Positions 5,626 to 13,235 of a DNA stretch of 16,620 nucleotides are shown here, one piece after another (within the stretch, counting starts at the first letter, position 1; every line of letters begins with the position of its first letter). The notes beneath the pieces are model-generated. The model was not told the origin of the DNA. It ran no database searches and was given only the letters and a program-made list of their open reading frames with translations. The position numbers and the translations under genes are program-made. Source of the DNA: Collinsella sp. (GTDB taxonomy: Bacteria; Actinomycetota; Coriobacteriia; Coriobacteriales; Coriobacteriaceae); assembly GCA_019414325.1 (NCBI GenBank), contig DXMG01000044.1, positions 1-16,620 of the forward strand. Direction: 5' to 3'.

Positions 5626-7422
5626 GTGTCTGAACAGGCAAATGTTGATTGTGCTGCTGGCTTTGGCGTGCGTTTGATCGGCTGTGCCGACGATGCGGCT
5701 TTGCCCATTGGCATGCACGACTATGCGGAGGCTCTTGGTTGCTGCACGCTGGTCGACAAGACCATGTTTATTGCCGATGTGTTGGACTGCGACGCGTCCG
5801 TTGTGGTGTGCTGTCGACCCGAGGGTTTTGGCAAAAGCATGAACTTGTCGACGCTCAGGGCTTTTCTGGAGCGTCCAGCGGTTGGTCGCGCTGATCAGCG
5901 TTTGTTTGCCAATGCTCAGATTTGGGATGCAGACGGTGGGCGCTATCGGGATGAATATGCTTGCTATCCGGTGATATCGCTGGACTTTTCTGGCGCTGCG
6001 AGGCGTGGTGCCGCTATTGCCGACGTCGTGCGCGATGCCCTTTCGGGCGAGTGCGCTCGCTTGTTGGCGCTCTTGGAGGCTCCTGATTTAGCTCGAGATA
6101 AGGTGCGTCACATCGAACGTGTTGCGCGTGGCGTGGCGAGCGCGGACGAGGTTGACTCGGTGCTCGGTGTGCTCATTGAGCTGCTGGAGATGGCCTGCGA
6201 TGAGCAGGTTGTATTGCTCGTTGATGGGTACGATGCGGCGTGGTCTCGCCGTGCGAGCGCGAGGGACGCTTCCGACGCCGATCCGGCAGGGCTATTCGAT
6301 CGCGTGCTGTTCGACGCCATTGCCACTGCGCGCGATTCGTTGCGGCTGACGTGTCTGATGGGGGAGTGTCCCGGTCCTGCCGAAGCGGCGCTTTCTTCGC
6401 GCAGTTGTTCGTATTGTCTGTCGACGCCGCTTTCGACGTGGTGTGACCGTTGGTTCGGCTTTTCGGATGCCGAGGTCCAGGCTCTGTTGAATCATGCTGG
6501 GCGCGAGGAATACCTTGATGATGCGCGTGAATGGCTCGAGGGATATCGGTTTGGCAGGGTCTATTGTTCGAGTCCGGCGCGCGTGATCGGTTTTCTGGAC
6601 CGAGGCTGCACGGCGCCTGTGCGCGCCGATCTGTATGGGTATGCGGATTGCCTGAGTAGGGTAGTTGCCGGGTGGAATCTCGACCGCCTTTCGGTCTTGT
6701 TTGATTTGCTCGAGGCCCATGGGTGCGCTGAGGTCCCGCTTTGTTTGGGCACTGCAGAGCCAGATGTCTCGCCTGACGATGGCATGTGGACAGCGCTGTA
6801 TCTGTCCGGTTTTCTCACGACGGATATGACTGAGGAGCCAGAGCATGGCAATCGCCTCCGTGCTTTGCGATTGCCCAATAACGAGCTTAGACAGGCCTTG
6901 CGTCTAGTGATTGTTGAGTGGTTTGAGTGCGCTGCCGAAGACATTCGAGACGTCGATGCGTTTCGCGACGGGCTGTGCCGTGGGAACGAGGATACCGTGA
7001 GGCGGGCGCTAAGCCGCATCCTGGGGGATGCGGGAATCGGTGAGACCGACCCAGATAAGCCGCTGCCATATCATCTGCTCTTGCAGGGGCTCTGCTTTGG
7101 CTTACCGGGCTATGCCAATCCTGCCTCGAGGCGAAAGTGTGGCGCAGGTCGCTGGGACATCCAGGTTTTCCCTACGGGTGCTGTGTTCGACGTAGCAGAT
7201 ACGATTGGCATGCTGGACGAGCGCCCGCTGATAACGATTAACTTGATGTATGACCCCGATGTGGATGCGCTGGGACTGGAATTGCTGGCCGTGCAGTCGC
7301 TACTCGACATAGAGCGCGACGGCATCGACGAAATCCGTGTACCGCGCCCCGGCGTGGGTCGCATGCGCTGGGGGTTCGGTTTTGATGGGCAGCATGTGGC
7401 TACGGTGTGCCAGCGGCTTTAA
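5626..7422 (+). CDS. AAA-ATPase / PD-(D/E)XK nuclease family protein with eroded motifs
   Basis: The gene belongs to the family of AAA-ATPase-like proteins with a C-terminal PD-(D/E)XK nuclease region (DUF1703 type), common in gut bacteria and of unknown role. The 598-residue protein shows the family N-terminus LPIGMHDYAE then LVDKTMFIADVL (about 26-53), a Walker A-like RPEGFGKSMNLS (64-75, usually RPRRFGKS-NLS), a Walker B position reading VVLLVDGYDAAW (195-206, usually DEYD, so the catalytic Glu is Gly201), and WLEGYRFGRVY (303-313). At the C-terminus GRWDIQVFP (508-516) keeps the Asp, but the following strand ITINLMYD has no E-X-K. ATP hydrolysis and nuclease activity are therefore doubtful. 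There is no frameshift. GTG 5626 is chosen by its ribosome site. It converges with the next gene with 24 bases between the stops. Confidence 0.8.
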   Translation: MSEQANVDCAAGFGVRLIGCADDAALPIGMHDYAEALGCCTLVDKTMFIADVLDCDASVVVCCRPEGFGKSMNLSTLRAFLERPAVGRADQRLFANAQIWDADGGRYRDEYACYPVISLDFSGAARRGAAIADVVRDALSGECARLLALLEAPDLARDKVRHIERVARGVASADEVDSVLGVLIELLEMACDEQVVLLVDGYDAAWSRRASARDASDADPAGLFDRVLFDAIATARDSLRLTCLMGECPGPAEAALSSRSCSYCLSTPLSTWCDRWFGFSDAEVQALLNHAGREEYLDDAREWLEGYRFGRVYCSSPARVIGFLDRGCTAPVRADLYGYADCLSRVVAGWNLDRLSVLFDLLEAHGCAEVPLCLGTAEPDVSPDDGMWTALYLSGFLTTDMTEEPEHGNRLRALRLPNNELRQALRLVIVEWFECAAEDIRDVDAFRDGLCRGNEDTVRRALSRILGDAGIGETDPDKPLPYHLLLQGLCFGLPGYANPASRRKCGAGRWDIQVFPTGAVFDVADTIGMLDERPLITINLMYDPDVDALGLELLAVQSLLDIERDGIDEIRVPRPGVGRMRWGFGFDGQHVATVCQRL

Positions 7423-7446
7423 GCGCCGAGGTGTTTCCGGCTTCCG

Positions 7447-8466
7447 TTACTCGGTGTCCTTCATGGGCGGCATGGGCTTCCAGTCGGGGTCCTTGATGAT
7501 CTTGCGGGCGTCCTTCATGCCACGGCGCAGCGCCGGAATACCGGTCTTAAAGCACTTGTCAACGGCTGCCAGGCGAATGAACTCCTTGCAGAAGGTCGCG
7601 GCGTTGCCCAGACGGAACAGCACGGGGTGATAGTCGCCGTAGATTTGCATGTAGCGGGCCAGATAACCGCGGTTGCGCATGATGTAGTAGCGGTTGGTGT
7701 CGCTCGTGGAGTTGAGCTGGCGCTTGCCGGCGATGTCCCAGTTAGAGACGGCGCGGGCGCGCTTGAGCACCACGTCGGCCACAACGGCGGCGGGGAAGTG
7801 CTGGCTGGCTACGTAGCCGTAGCAGGCATCGTCGCCGTAGATAAAGAAGCGCGCGTCGGGCAGGCCAATCTTGTCGACCACGCGTCGCGAGAACATGCCG
7901 CCCTCAAAGCACAGCTGGTTCATGGCGCGGTAGCCCTCGGGACCCAGATCCCACTTGGCGATGGGGTTAGGGATGCCGAGCGAAAGGATGAGCTGGTACT
8001 GCCAAAAGAAGGCGCCGCCGTCAAAGTCCAGGCGCGAACCCTGGATGACATCGTAGCGGTCGGTCCACTTGGCAAGAAGCTCGATGCCTTCGGGGATGAC
8101 GAGCACATCGTCGTCCATCACCCAGAACCACTGAGCGCCCAGGTCGTAGGCGCATTTAGTGCCGGCGGAGAAGCCGCCCGCACCGCCGCCGTTTTTGAGC
8201 TGCGGGGCGTAGATGACACGGTCGGTGCCGCCCTGCGCGTCGGGCTGCTCGGTGTCGATGCCCCACAGGTTGGCCAGGCGCTCGTTGAATGCGGTGCACA
8301 TGGCCTCGGTCTCGCGCGAATTCTCGTTATCGACAATCACGATGCGCCAGGGCGCTGCCGTTAGCTCGGTCATGGAGTCGAACAAGTTGGCCAGGAGTTC
8401 CTGGCGCTTGTACGTAACGACGACAATGGCGAGCTTATCGATGGGAGCGGGAAGGGTTGAAGGCAT
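7447..8466 (-). CDS. GT2 glycosyltransferase, galactofuranosyl/rhamnosyltransferase-like
   Basis: A cytoplasmic nucleotide-sugar-dependent transferase, likely adding a sugar to a lipid-linked surface glycan. The 339-residue protein has a GT-A fold start LAIVVVTYKR (12-21), NGGGAGGFSAG (92-102), which is typical of the GlfT/rhamnosyltransferase branch, the metal-binding triad VMDDDV (Asp118-120), and FFIYGDDACYG (207-217) where the catalytic acid is expected. The ATG at 8466 has AAAGGA upstream, though 13 bases from AGGA to the ATG is long; upstream in-frame codons give residues unlike the family. The sugar cannot be fixed from sequence. It is read leftwards, 170 bases after the acyltransferase gene, with its own possible promoter in the gap. 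Confidence 0.88.
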   Translation of the reverse strand: MPSTLPAPIDKLAIVVVTYKRQELLANLFDSMTELTAAPWRIVIVDNENSRETEAMCTAFNERLANLWGIDTEQPDAQGGTDRVIYAPQLKNGGGAGGFSAGTKCAYDLGAQWFWVMDDDVLVIPEGIELLAKWTDRYDVIQGSRLDFDGGAFFWQYQLILSLGIPNPIAKWDLGPEGYRAMNQLCFEGGMFSRRVVDKIGLPDARFFIYGDDACYGYVASQHFPAAVVADVVLKRARAVSNWDIAGKRQLNSTSDTNRYYIMRNRGYLARYMQIYGDYHPVLFRLGNAATFCKEFIRLAAVDKCFKTGIPALRRGMKDARKIIKDPDWKPMPPMKDTE

Positions 8467-8541
8467 GGGGCAATATATCCTTTCACGCGCGGCGGGCGAG
8501 TGCAGCGCGGAAGCTATCGAATACGTCCTTGGGACTGTCCT

Positions 8542-8572
8542 ATTGTAAAGGCTCGGCGCACCTTGGCGGCAA
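8542..8572 (-). promoter_or_regulatory. Candidate promoter of the GlfT-like gene
   Basis: On the minus strand TTGCCG (8567-8572) and TACAAT (8542-8547, five of six) are 19 bases apart, a long spacer. A small palindrome GGAC-T-GTCC (8532-8540) lies at the expected start of transcription. The gene could instead be read from the acyltransferase promoter. Confidence 0.35.
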
Positions 8573-8636
8573 GCTTTGAATAAAACGCAGGAACCTGTCA
8601 CGGGTGTGGTGGTTGCCGCGTCTGGCAGTAGCGTGC

Positions 8637-9767
8637 CTATTGCCGCTTGAGCTTGCGAGCGATAAGGCTTCTAGCAGCATCGATGATGAGAAGCGTCAGG
8701 GCAAAGACGATGCTAATGACGGTGCCTGTGACGATACATATAGCTGCCGGGCTGTTTTGGCTGATCAGTATGTTTGCGAGCAACGTATTGAAGACGGGAC
8801 GCCACAGGCTACTGGTGAGCGACTGCATCACATAGAAACCAAGCGTGGCGGTCGATAAGGTGACGATGACACCTGCGGTCCGTGGATTGCCTGAGGCACT
8901 GCGCCGGGTCGCCGCAAAGAGCAGAGAGGCGGCAGCGAGGGCAAACGAGATCAACGAGGTTGATTTGTAGGAGAGGACTGCCATCGCCGTGAGGTTGCCG
9001 GTGAAGGAGAGTGCTCCTTCCAGGATGGTGGCGAGCACCAAAACCGCTGCGAGCGACCGCGTGCCCAAGGCGCCCGCCTTGTCCGAATCCATGGCGCCGG
9101 TTACGTCGCGGAGCAGTCCGCCGATCAAAAACGCGACTACGTACGTGGTAGCGCTCATGAGCTTCTGCAGCCAAGAAAACTCGCCGGCGCTTGTCGCACT
9201 CATAGCGGCTAAATACCCGTTAACAACAAATGCGAGGATGCCAACGGCGATGACCGTCGTCTTGTAGGTTTTCTGGGGGAGTCGACTCTTAGCCAGTCCA
9301 AACCATGGCGCCATGAAGACCGTGGCGGCATAGACCCAGATAAACTCAAGGCCTAGCGTGTACCAGTAGTGCGTATTGAGGGTAACATCGGGAATGGGTG
9401 AGACGACCGTGGACCACGCGAGCGCCACGAGGCAATAAAACGCAGTGGGCATAATGACCTTGCCAAGGCGCTGCGCCGTCCGTTGCATTTGCGACTTCCA
9501 CGTTGCTCCACCGTCCCAAGCACGCGCGGCCGAAGCGATGAGAAAATAGCCCGAGATCATAAAGAAGACCTCGTTGGCCCAGCAGCCAAGCAAGTTAATA
9601 AAACCGAGTACGCCGGAATAGGGGAACATCGCAAGTGGGGCATATTCCACGGCGCCGACGCAGACGGCTTGGAAGGTCCACTGAAAGGTGTGGAACACCG
9701 CGATGCCGGCGACCGCGACCAAGCGTAAGGCTTCGATGGGTATGTTGCGTGCGGCTTTGGGCTGCAT
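8637..9767 (-). CDS. Acyltransferase-3 family integral membrane protein
   Basis: AT3 proteins move acyl groups (often acetyl) across the membrane onto surface polysaccharides or lipids. The 376-residue protein begins with IEALRLVAVAGIAVFHTF (11-28), containing the conserved Arg and His of the family, followed by NEVFFMISGYFL, the second signature. About nine to ten hydrophobic segments can be seen, and the C-terminus is basic (RSLIARKLKRQ). The ATG at 9767 has AAAGGA six bases upstream. It is divergent from a set of GT2 genes and upstream of the GlfT-like gene, which fits a role in decorating the glycan. The acyl donor and acceptor are not evident. Confidence 0.88.
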   Translation of the reverse strand: MQPKAARNIPIEALRLVAVAGIAVFHTFQWTFQAVCVGAVEYAPLAMFPYSGVLGFINLLGCWANEVFFMISGYFLIASAARAWDGGATWKSQMQRTAQRLGKVIMPTAFYCLVALAWSTVVSPIPDVTLNTHYWYTLGLEFIWVYAATVFMAPWFGLAKSRLPQKTYKTTVIAVGILAFVVNGYLAAMSATSAGEFSWLQKLMSATTYVVAFLIGGLLRDVTGAMDSDKAGALGTRSLAAVLVLATILEGALSFTGNLTAMAVLSYKSTSLISFALAAASLLFAATRRSASGNPRTAGVIVTLSTATLGFYVMQSLTSSLWRPVFNTLLANILISQNSPAAICIVTGTVISIVFALTLLIIDAARSLIARKLKRQ

Positions 9768-9786
9768 GACGTCCTTTCTTATCGGT

Positions 9787-9815
9787 TTGCCTCTGCGAGC
9801 TCCATAGATTATATA
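9787..9815 (+). promoter_or_regulatory. Candidate promoter of the rightward glycosyltransferase operon
   Basis: TTGCCT (9787-9792) and TATATA (9810-9815) are 17 bases apart. The -10 shares its AT-rich core with the opposite-strand TATAAT, so the two promoters may exclude each other. A second candidate is TTGATA at 9840-9845, but it lacks a good -10. Confidence 0.4.
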
Positions 9816-9836
9816 AACGCCCGCTGGCGCGCTGAC
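9808..9836 (-). promoter_or_regulatory. Candidate promoter of the acyltransferase gene
   Basis: The minus strand has a perfect -10 TATAAT (9808-9813). The -35 position (9831-9836, GTCAGC) is poor. The expected leader is about 34 bases. It overlaps the rightward promoter. Confidence 0.45.
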
Positions 9837-9868
9837 CCTTTGATACCATGAAACGACAGGTATTTCCT

Positions 9869-9874
9869 AAGGAG
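9869..9874 (+). promoter_or_regulatory. Shine-Dalgarno AAGGAG fixing a TTG start
   Basis: AAGGAG ends five bases before TTG 9880. No ATG or GTG with comparable support lies nearby in this frame, so TTG is the start. Confidence 0.75.
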
Positions 9875-9879
9875 CACAT

Positions 9880-10983
9880 TTGTCTACTAACGCCTCTGGC
9901 AGCCCTGTTCTGTCGCTGCTTATTCCCATTTACAATGTTCAGCGCTACCTGCGCGAGTGCCTCGATTCCGCCCTGGCGCAGACGCTCAAGGATATTGAGA
10001 TCATCTGCATTAACGACGGGTCGACCGACAACTCGCCGGCGATTATCCGCGAGTATATGGAGCGCGATAGGCGCGTCAAGATGATCGACAAGGCCAACAG
10101 CGGCTACGGCGACTCGATGAACCACGGTCTGGAGATGGCGCGTGGCAAGTACGTTGGCATCTTGGAGTCCGATGACTTTATGGCGCCCGACGCACTCGAA
10201 AAGCTTGTCTCGGCCGCCGATAGCAATAATGCCGACTTTGCGAAGGCGAATTTTGACCTATATTGGTCGAAGCCGGAGGAGCGCCGTTCGCTGCACGAGA
10301 TGTTTAAGGCCAAGGACTGCGGCAAGCCGGTGCACCCGAGCGACACGACGCAGTTCTTTAAGCAAAAGCCGTCGATTTGGTCGGCTGTGTACCGTCGCGA
10401 TTTTCTTGAGCGCAACGGCATCAAGTTCTTGCCGACTCCGGGAGCATCCTTTCAGGACACGTCGTTTGCCTTTAAGGTGATTGCCTGCGCCGACAAGGCC
10501 GTTTACCTGCACGATGCCGTGCTTTCGTATCGTCAGGACAACGAGAACTCCTCGGTCAATTCTTCGGCTAAGGTCTTTTGCGTCAATACCGAGTATGCCG
10601 AGATTGAGCGTTGGATTCGTGAGGATTATGCCCGCGACCACGTATGCGGCGATGTCGCGCGCATGCTCAAGTTCAATCAGCTCATTAAGTACGATTCGTA
10701 CATGTGGAACTACGTGCGCCTGGCGCCTAAGTTCTATAAGGAGTTCCTGGTTCAGATGGCCAAGGAGTTCCAAGCGGCCTTGGACGCCGGGGACTTTTCG
10801 CTTGACGACCTCAAGCCGTGGAAGCGCGCGAATCTCGCTGCCATCCTCAAAGATCCTGAGGGCTGGGTTGACGAGCATCCGAGTTTTGCGACGGATGGTG
10901 CCTTGGGGCGTGCTAAGTATTACGCCTCGGTTGGAGGTCCAGGCGTGGTCGCCGCCTTCCTCTTCGAATCGCTGAGGGGGTAG
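9880..10983 (+). CDS. GT2 glycosyltransferase, first of the rightward operon (paralogue A)
   Basis: A GT-A fold transferase of surface-glycan type, 367 residues. Seen: LSLLIPIYNVQRYLRECLDS (11-30), the nucleotide-binding INDGSTD (44-50), KANSGYGDSMN (71-81), and the metal-binding ILESDDFM (94-101, Asp98-Asp99). The C-terminal half has KPSIWSAVYRRDFL and LPTPGASFQD, shared with the paralogue at 12105. Start is TTG by its strong Shine-Dalgarno. No membrane segment or signal peptide is seen, so it acts at the inner face of the membrane. The next gene begins 6 bases after its stop. Donor and acceptor are unknown. Confidence 0.9.
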   Translation: MSTNASGSPVLSLLIPIYNVQRYLRECLDSALAQTLKDIEIICINDGSTDNSPAIIREYMERDRRVKMIDKANSGYGDSMNHGLEMARGKYVGILESDDFMAPDALEKLVSAADSNNADFAKANFDLYWSKPEERRSLHEMFKAKDCGKPVHPSDTTQFFKQKPSIWSAVYRRDFLERNGIKFLPTPGASFQDTSFAFKVIACADKAVYLHDAVLSYRQDNENSSVNSSAKVFCVNTEYAEIERWIREDYARDHVCGDVARMLKFNQLIKYDSYMWNYVRLAPKFYKEFLVQMAKEFQAALDAGDFSLDDLKPWKRANLAAILKDPEGWVDEHPSFATDGALGRAKYYASVGGPGVVAAFLFESLRG

Positions 10984-10989
10984 GTCGGC

Positions 10990-12030
10990 ATGGGAGAGGC
11001 CTCGTGTCCTAAAGCTACCATTGTCGTTCCCGTTTACAACTCTGCGCGCTCCATTCAGCGATGCCTCGATTCGCTGCTGGCCCAGTCCGAGCGCTCGATT
11101 CAGGTTGTCTGCGTCAACGACGGTTCGACTGATGATTCGTTGAACGTGTTGCACCTGATCGCGCAGGCCGACGATCGCGTACTGGTGATTGACCAGGAAA
11201 ACGCGGGCGTCTCGTGCGCTCGAAATGCCGGTATCGATGCCGCCGAGGGCGAGACCGTCTTCTTTGTGGACGCTGACGATTACATTGATGCCCAGACGGT
11301 CGAGCGCGTGCTGCATGCCATGGAGTCTGCAGATGCCGAGGCCGCCGTTTTTGGCGGCGTCTGTGAACCTGCCGATGCTGCCCCCAAACGCGTCCAGCAA
11401 CTCATGAGCCCCAAAGCTGGTACCTTCGGCGCCCGTGATCCCCAACTGCTGTTCCATTCGAATGCGCAGCCCTATGCCTGCCGTGCGGCTTTTTCGCGCG
11501 AGCTGCTCAATCGCGAAGGCATTCGCTTCGCCCCCGGTTTGGCTTTGGGCGAGGACGTCGTCTTCCAATTTGCGGCTTATGCGCTTGCCCGCAGGACCGT
11601 CGTCATGCCGGACAAGTTCTACCACTACGTGATGGAGAGCGAATCGGCGACGCACGAGTTCAACAGTGCCGAGGCTCGCGCCAAAAAGCTTGACGCCCAC
11701 ATGAGGATGCTCGAGGAGGTCTTGGAGGACTGGGCGGCCTACGGTCTTTTAGACCTGTGTCCCGGCGAGCTGATAACTTGGATTTTGGACCTAATTGTGT
11801 TCGACCTGGCGCGTTTGGATGCCGATGACTTCCATCGCGTGGCGGCTCGCGTCAACATGGACCTCGCGACGTTTTTGGGAACGGCGTGGGCGGATATGCC
11901 TGCTAAGGGCGCCGTTCGCCGTGTTGCCCACAAGCTCGTTGTGGCGACCTCGGGCGTTTCGATGGCAGACGCCACGCTGTTCTATCTTTCGACTCGCGGT
12001 CTCAAAGCTTGCCTGGAGCGCTTTATCTAA
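10990..12030 (+). CDS. GT2 glycosyltransferase, second of the operon
   Basis: A 346-residue GT2 enzyme of the capsule/exopolysaccharide kind. Seen: ATIVVPVYNSARSIQRCLDS (9-28), VNDGSTDDS (42-50), NAGVSCARNAGI (71-82), the metal site FFVDADDYID (91-100, Asp94/96/97), and LALGEDVVFQF, the GED motif that holds the likely catalytic base. It is more distant from its neighbours than those at 9880 and 12105 are from each other, and closer in style to the gene at 13236, which also has the GGLSSARNAGI and GED motifs. The ATG is 6 bases after the preceding stop, with GGGGTAGG as ribosome site overlapping that stop. Confidence 0.9.
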   Translation: MGEASCPKATIVVPVYNSARSIQRCLDSLLAQSERSIQVVCVNDGSTDDSLNVLHLIAQADDRVLVIDQENAGVSCARNAGIDAAEGETVFFVDADDYIDAQTVERVLHAMESADAEAAVFGGVCEPADAAPKRVQQLMSPKAGTFGARDPQLLFHSNAQPYACRAAFSRELLNREGIRFAPGLALGEDVVFQFAAYALARRTVVMPDKFYHYVMESESATHEFNSAEARAKKLDAHMRMLEEVLEDWAAYGLLDLCPGELITWILDLIVFDLARLDADDFHRVAARVNMDLATFLGTAWADMPAKGAVRRVAHKLVVATSGVSMADATLFYLSTRGLKACLERFI

Positions 12031-12039
12031 TTCCAAGCG

Positions 12040-12070
12040 TTGTCGCCCGCCGCAACTCGGCTGCTAAAAT
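12040..12070 (+). promoter_or_regulatory. Possible internal promoter before the third glycosyltransferase
   Basis: TTGTCG (12040-12045) and TAAAAT (12065-12070, five of six) are 19 bases apart within the only sizeable gap (74 bases) of the operon. The -10 is good; the -35 and spacing are poor. Confidence 0.35.
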
Positions 12071-12093
12071 AACCCTGTTACACGCTATTCAAC

Positions 12094-12099
12094 AGGAGG
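12094..12099 (+). promoter_or_regulatory. Shine-Dalgarno AGGAGG fixing a TTG start
   Basis: AGGAGG ends five bases before TTG 12105, the same spacing as at the paralogue's TTG start. It rules against the upstream in-frame start at 12009, which would overlap the previous gene by 22 bases. Confidence 0.85.
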
Positions 12100-12104
12100 T
12101 TCTC

Positions 12105-13223
12105 TTGCAGAACTCTGATACCCCTAAAGTTTCGCTGCTTGTCCCTATTTGCAATGTCGAACGCTACCTGCGCGAGTGCCTCGATTCCGCCGTGGCACAG
12201 ACGCTCGAGGACATCGAGATTATCTGTATCAACGACGGGTCGACCGACAGCTCGCCGGCGATTATCCGCGAGTACATGGAGCGCGACTCCCGTGTAAAGA
12301 TGATCGACAAGGCCAACAGCGGCTACGGTGACTCGATGAACCGCGGCCTGGAGATGGCGCGCGGCGAGTACGTGGGCATCCTTGAGTCCGACGACTTCAT
12401 GTTTGAGGATTCGCTCCAAAAGCTGGTCGCCAAGGCCGATGCTGAGCATGCCGATGTCGTTAAGGGCGACTTTTACCTGTACTGGTCTGCGCCCAGCGAG
12501 CGCCGTGAGCTGTTTGGAATTATCGACGAGCATATGACGGGCGCCGCGTATCGCCCCGTCGATCGCCCGGGCATCTTCTACCGCAAACCTTCCATTTGGT
12601 CGGCTATCTATCGGCGCGAGTTCCTCAACGGCAATCAGATTCGGTTCCTTCCCACGCCGGGTGCCTCGTATCAGGACGCAGGCTTTAACTTTAAGGTTTG
12701 GGCTTGCGCCGAGCGCGCCGCGTTTATTGCGGACCCCATTTTGTGCTATCGCCAAGACAACGAGAAGAGCTCCGTTAATTCGCCCAACAAGGTATTTTGC
12801 GTGTGCGACGAATACGCCGAGATGCAGCGCTTTTTGGATGAACGCCCCGAGCTTAAGGCTCAGCTTCAGGGTATTTTAATGCGCATGAAGGTCGATACGT
12901 ACCGTTGGAACGATGAGCGCCTGGTCGATGAACTGCGCGAGCAGTTTTGGAAGAAAGCCTCGTCCGAGCTCAAGGCCGACTGGGATGCCGGTCGCTTTGA
13001 TCTGTCGCTGTTTGATCCGCGTGGCGAGACCGACTTGCGCCTGATGGTCAAGTCGCCCCGCGCCTATATCGATTCGCGCTTTGACTTTAAGAAGCCGGGC
13101 AAGCTCAATACGTTTAAGCATTACTTTAAGATTGGCGGCCTGCCGCTGGTCTGGCGTGTGCTGACGTATCAGTGCACCTACGGCGACAACCCGCACCCCG
13201 ATGACGTTCCGGCCGCACAGTAG
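12105..13223 (+). CDS. GT2 glycosyltransferase, third of the operon (paralogue B)
   Basis: A 372-residue GT2 enzyme, a close paralogue of the gene at 9880. Seen: VSLLVPICNVERYLRECLDS (9-28), INDGSTDSS (42-50), KANSGYGDSMN (69-79), metal site ILESDDFM (92-99), and in the C-terminal half KPSIWSAIYRREFL, LPTPGASYQD and CYRQDNEKSSVNS. Over 80 codons from the RYLREC motif it matches paralogue A at 74 of 80 residues and 214 of 240 bases; the C-terminal third differs much more. Similar donor sugar and linkage, but a different acceptor, is a reasonable inference. The start is TTG by its strong Shine-Dalgarno. Confidence 0.9.
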   Translation: MQNSDTPKVSLLVPICNVERYLRECLDSAVAQTLEDIEIICINDGSTDSSPAIIREYMERDSRVKMIDKANSGYGDSMNRGLEMARGEYVGILESDDFMFEDSLQKLVAKADAEHADVVKGDFYLYWSAPSERRELFGIIDEHMTGAAYRPVDRPGIFYRKPSIWSAIYRREFLNGNQIRFLPTPGASYQDAGFNFKVWACAERAAFIADPILCYRQDNEKSSVNSPNKVFCVCDEYAEMQRFLDERPELKAQLQGILMRMKVDTYRWNDERLVDELREQFWKKASSELKADWDAGRFDLSLFDPRGETDLRLMVKSPRAYIDSRFDFKKPGKLNTFKHYFKIGGLPLVWRVLTYQCTYGDNPHPDDVPAAQ

Positions 13224-13235
13224 GAGCGAGTGACT

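Noticed and set aside
7423..7446. Possible bidirectional terminator between convergent genes
   Set aside because: Only 4-bp stems can be drawn and there is no T-run on either strand.
10258..11700. 480-codon open frame on the minus strand
   Set aside because: It runs opposite two clear GT2 genes and across their junction; the protein has no recognisable domain.
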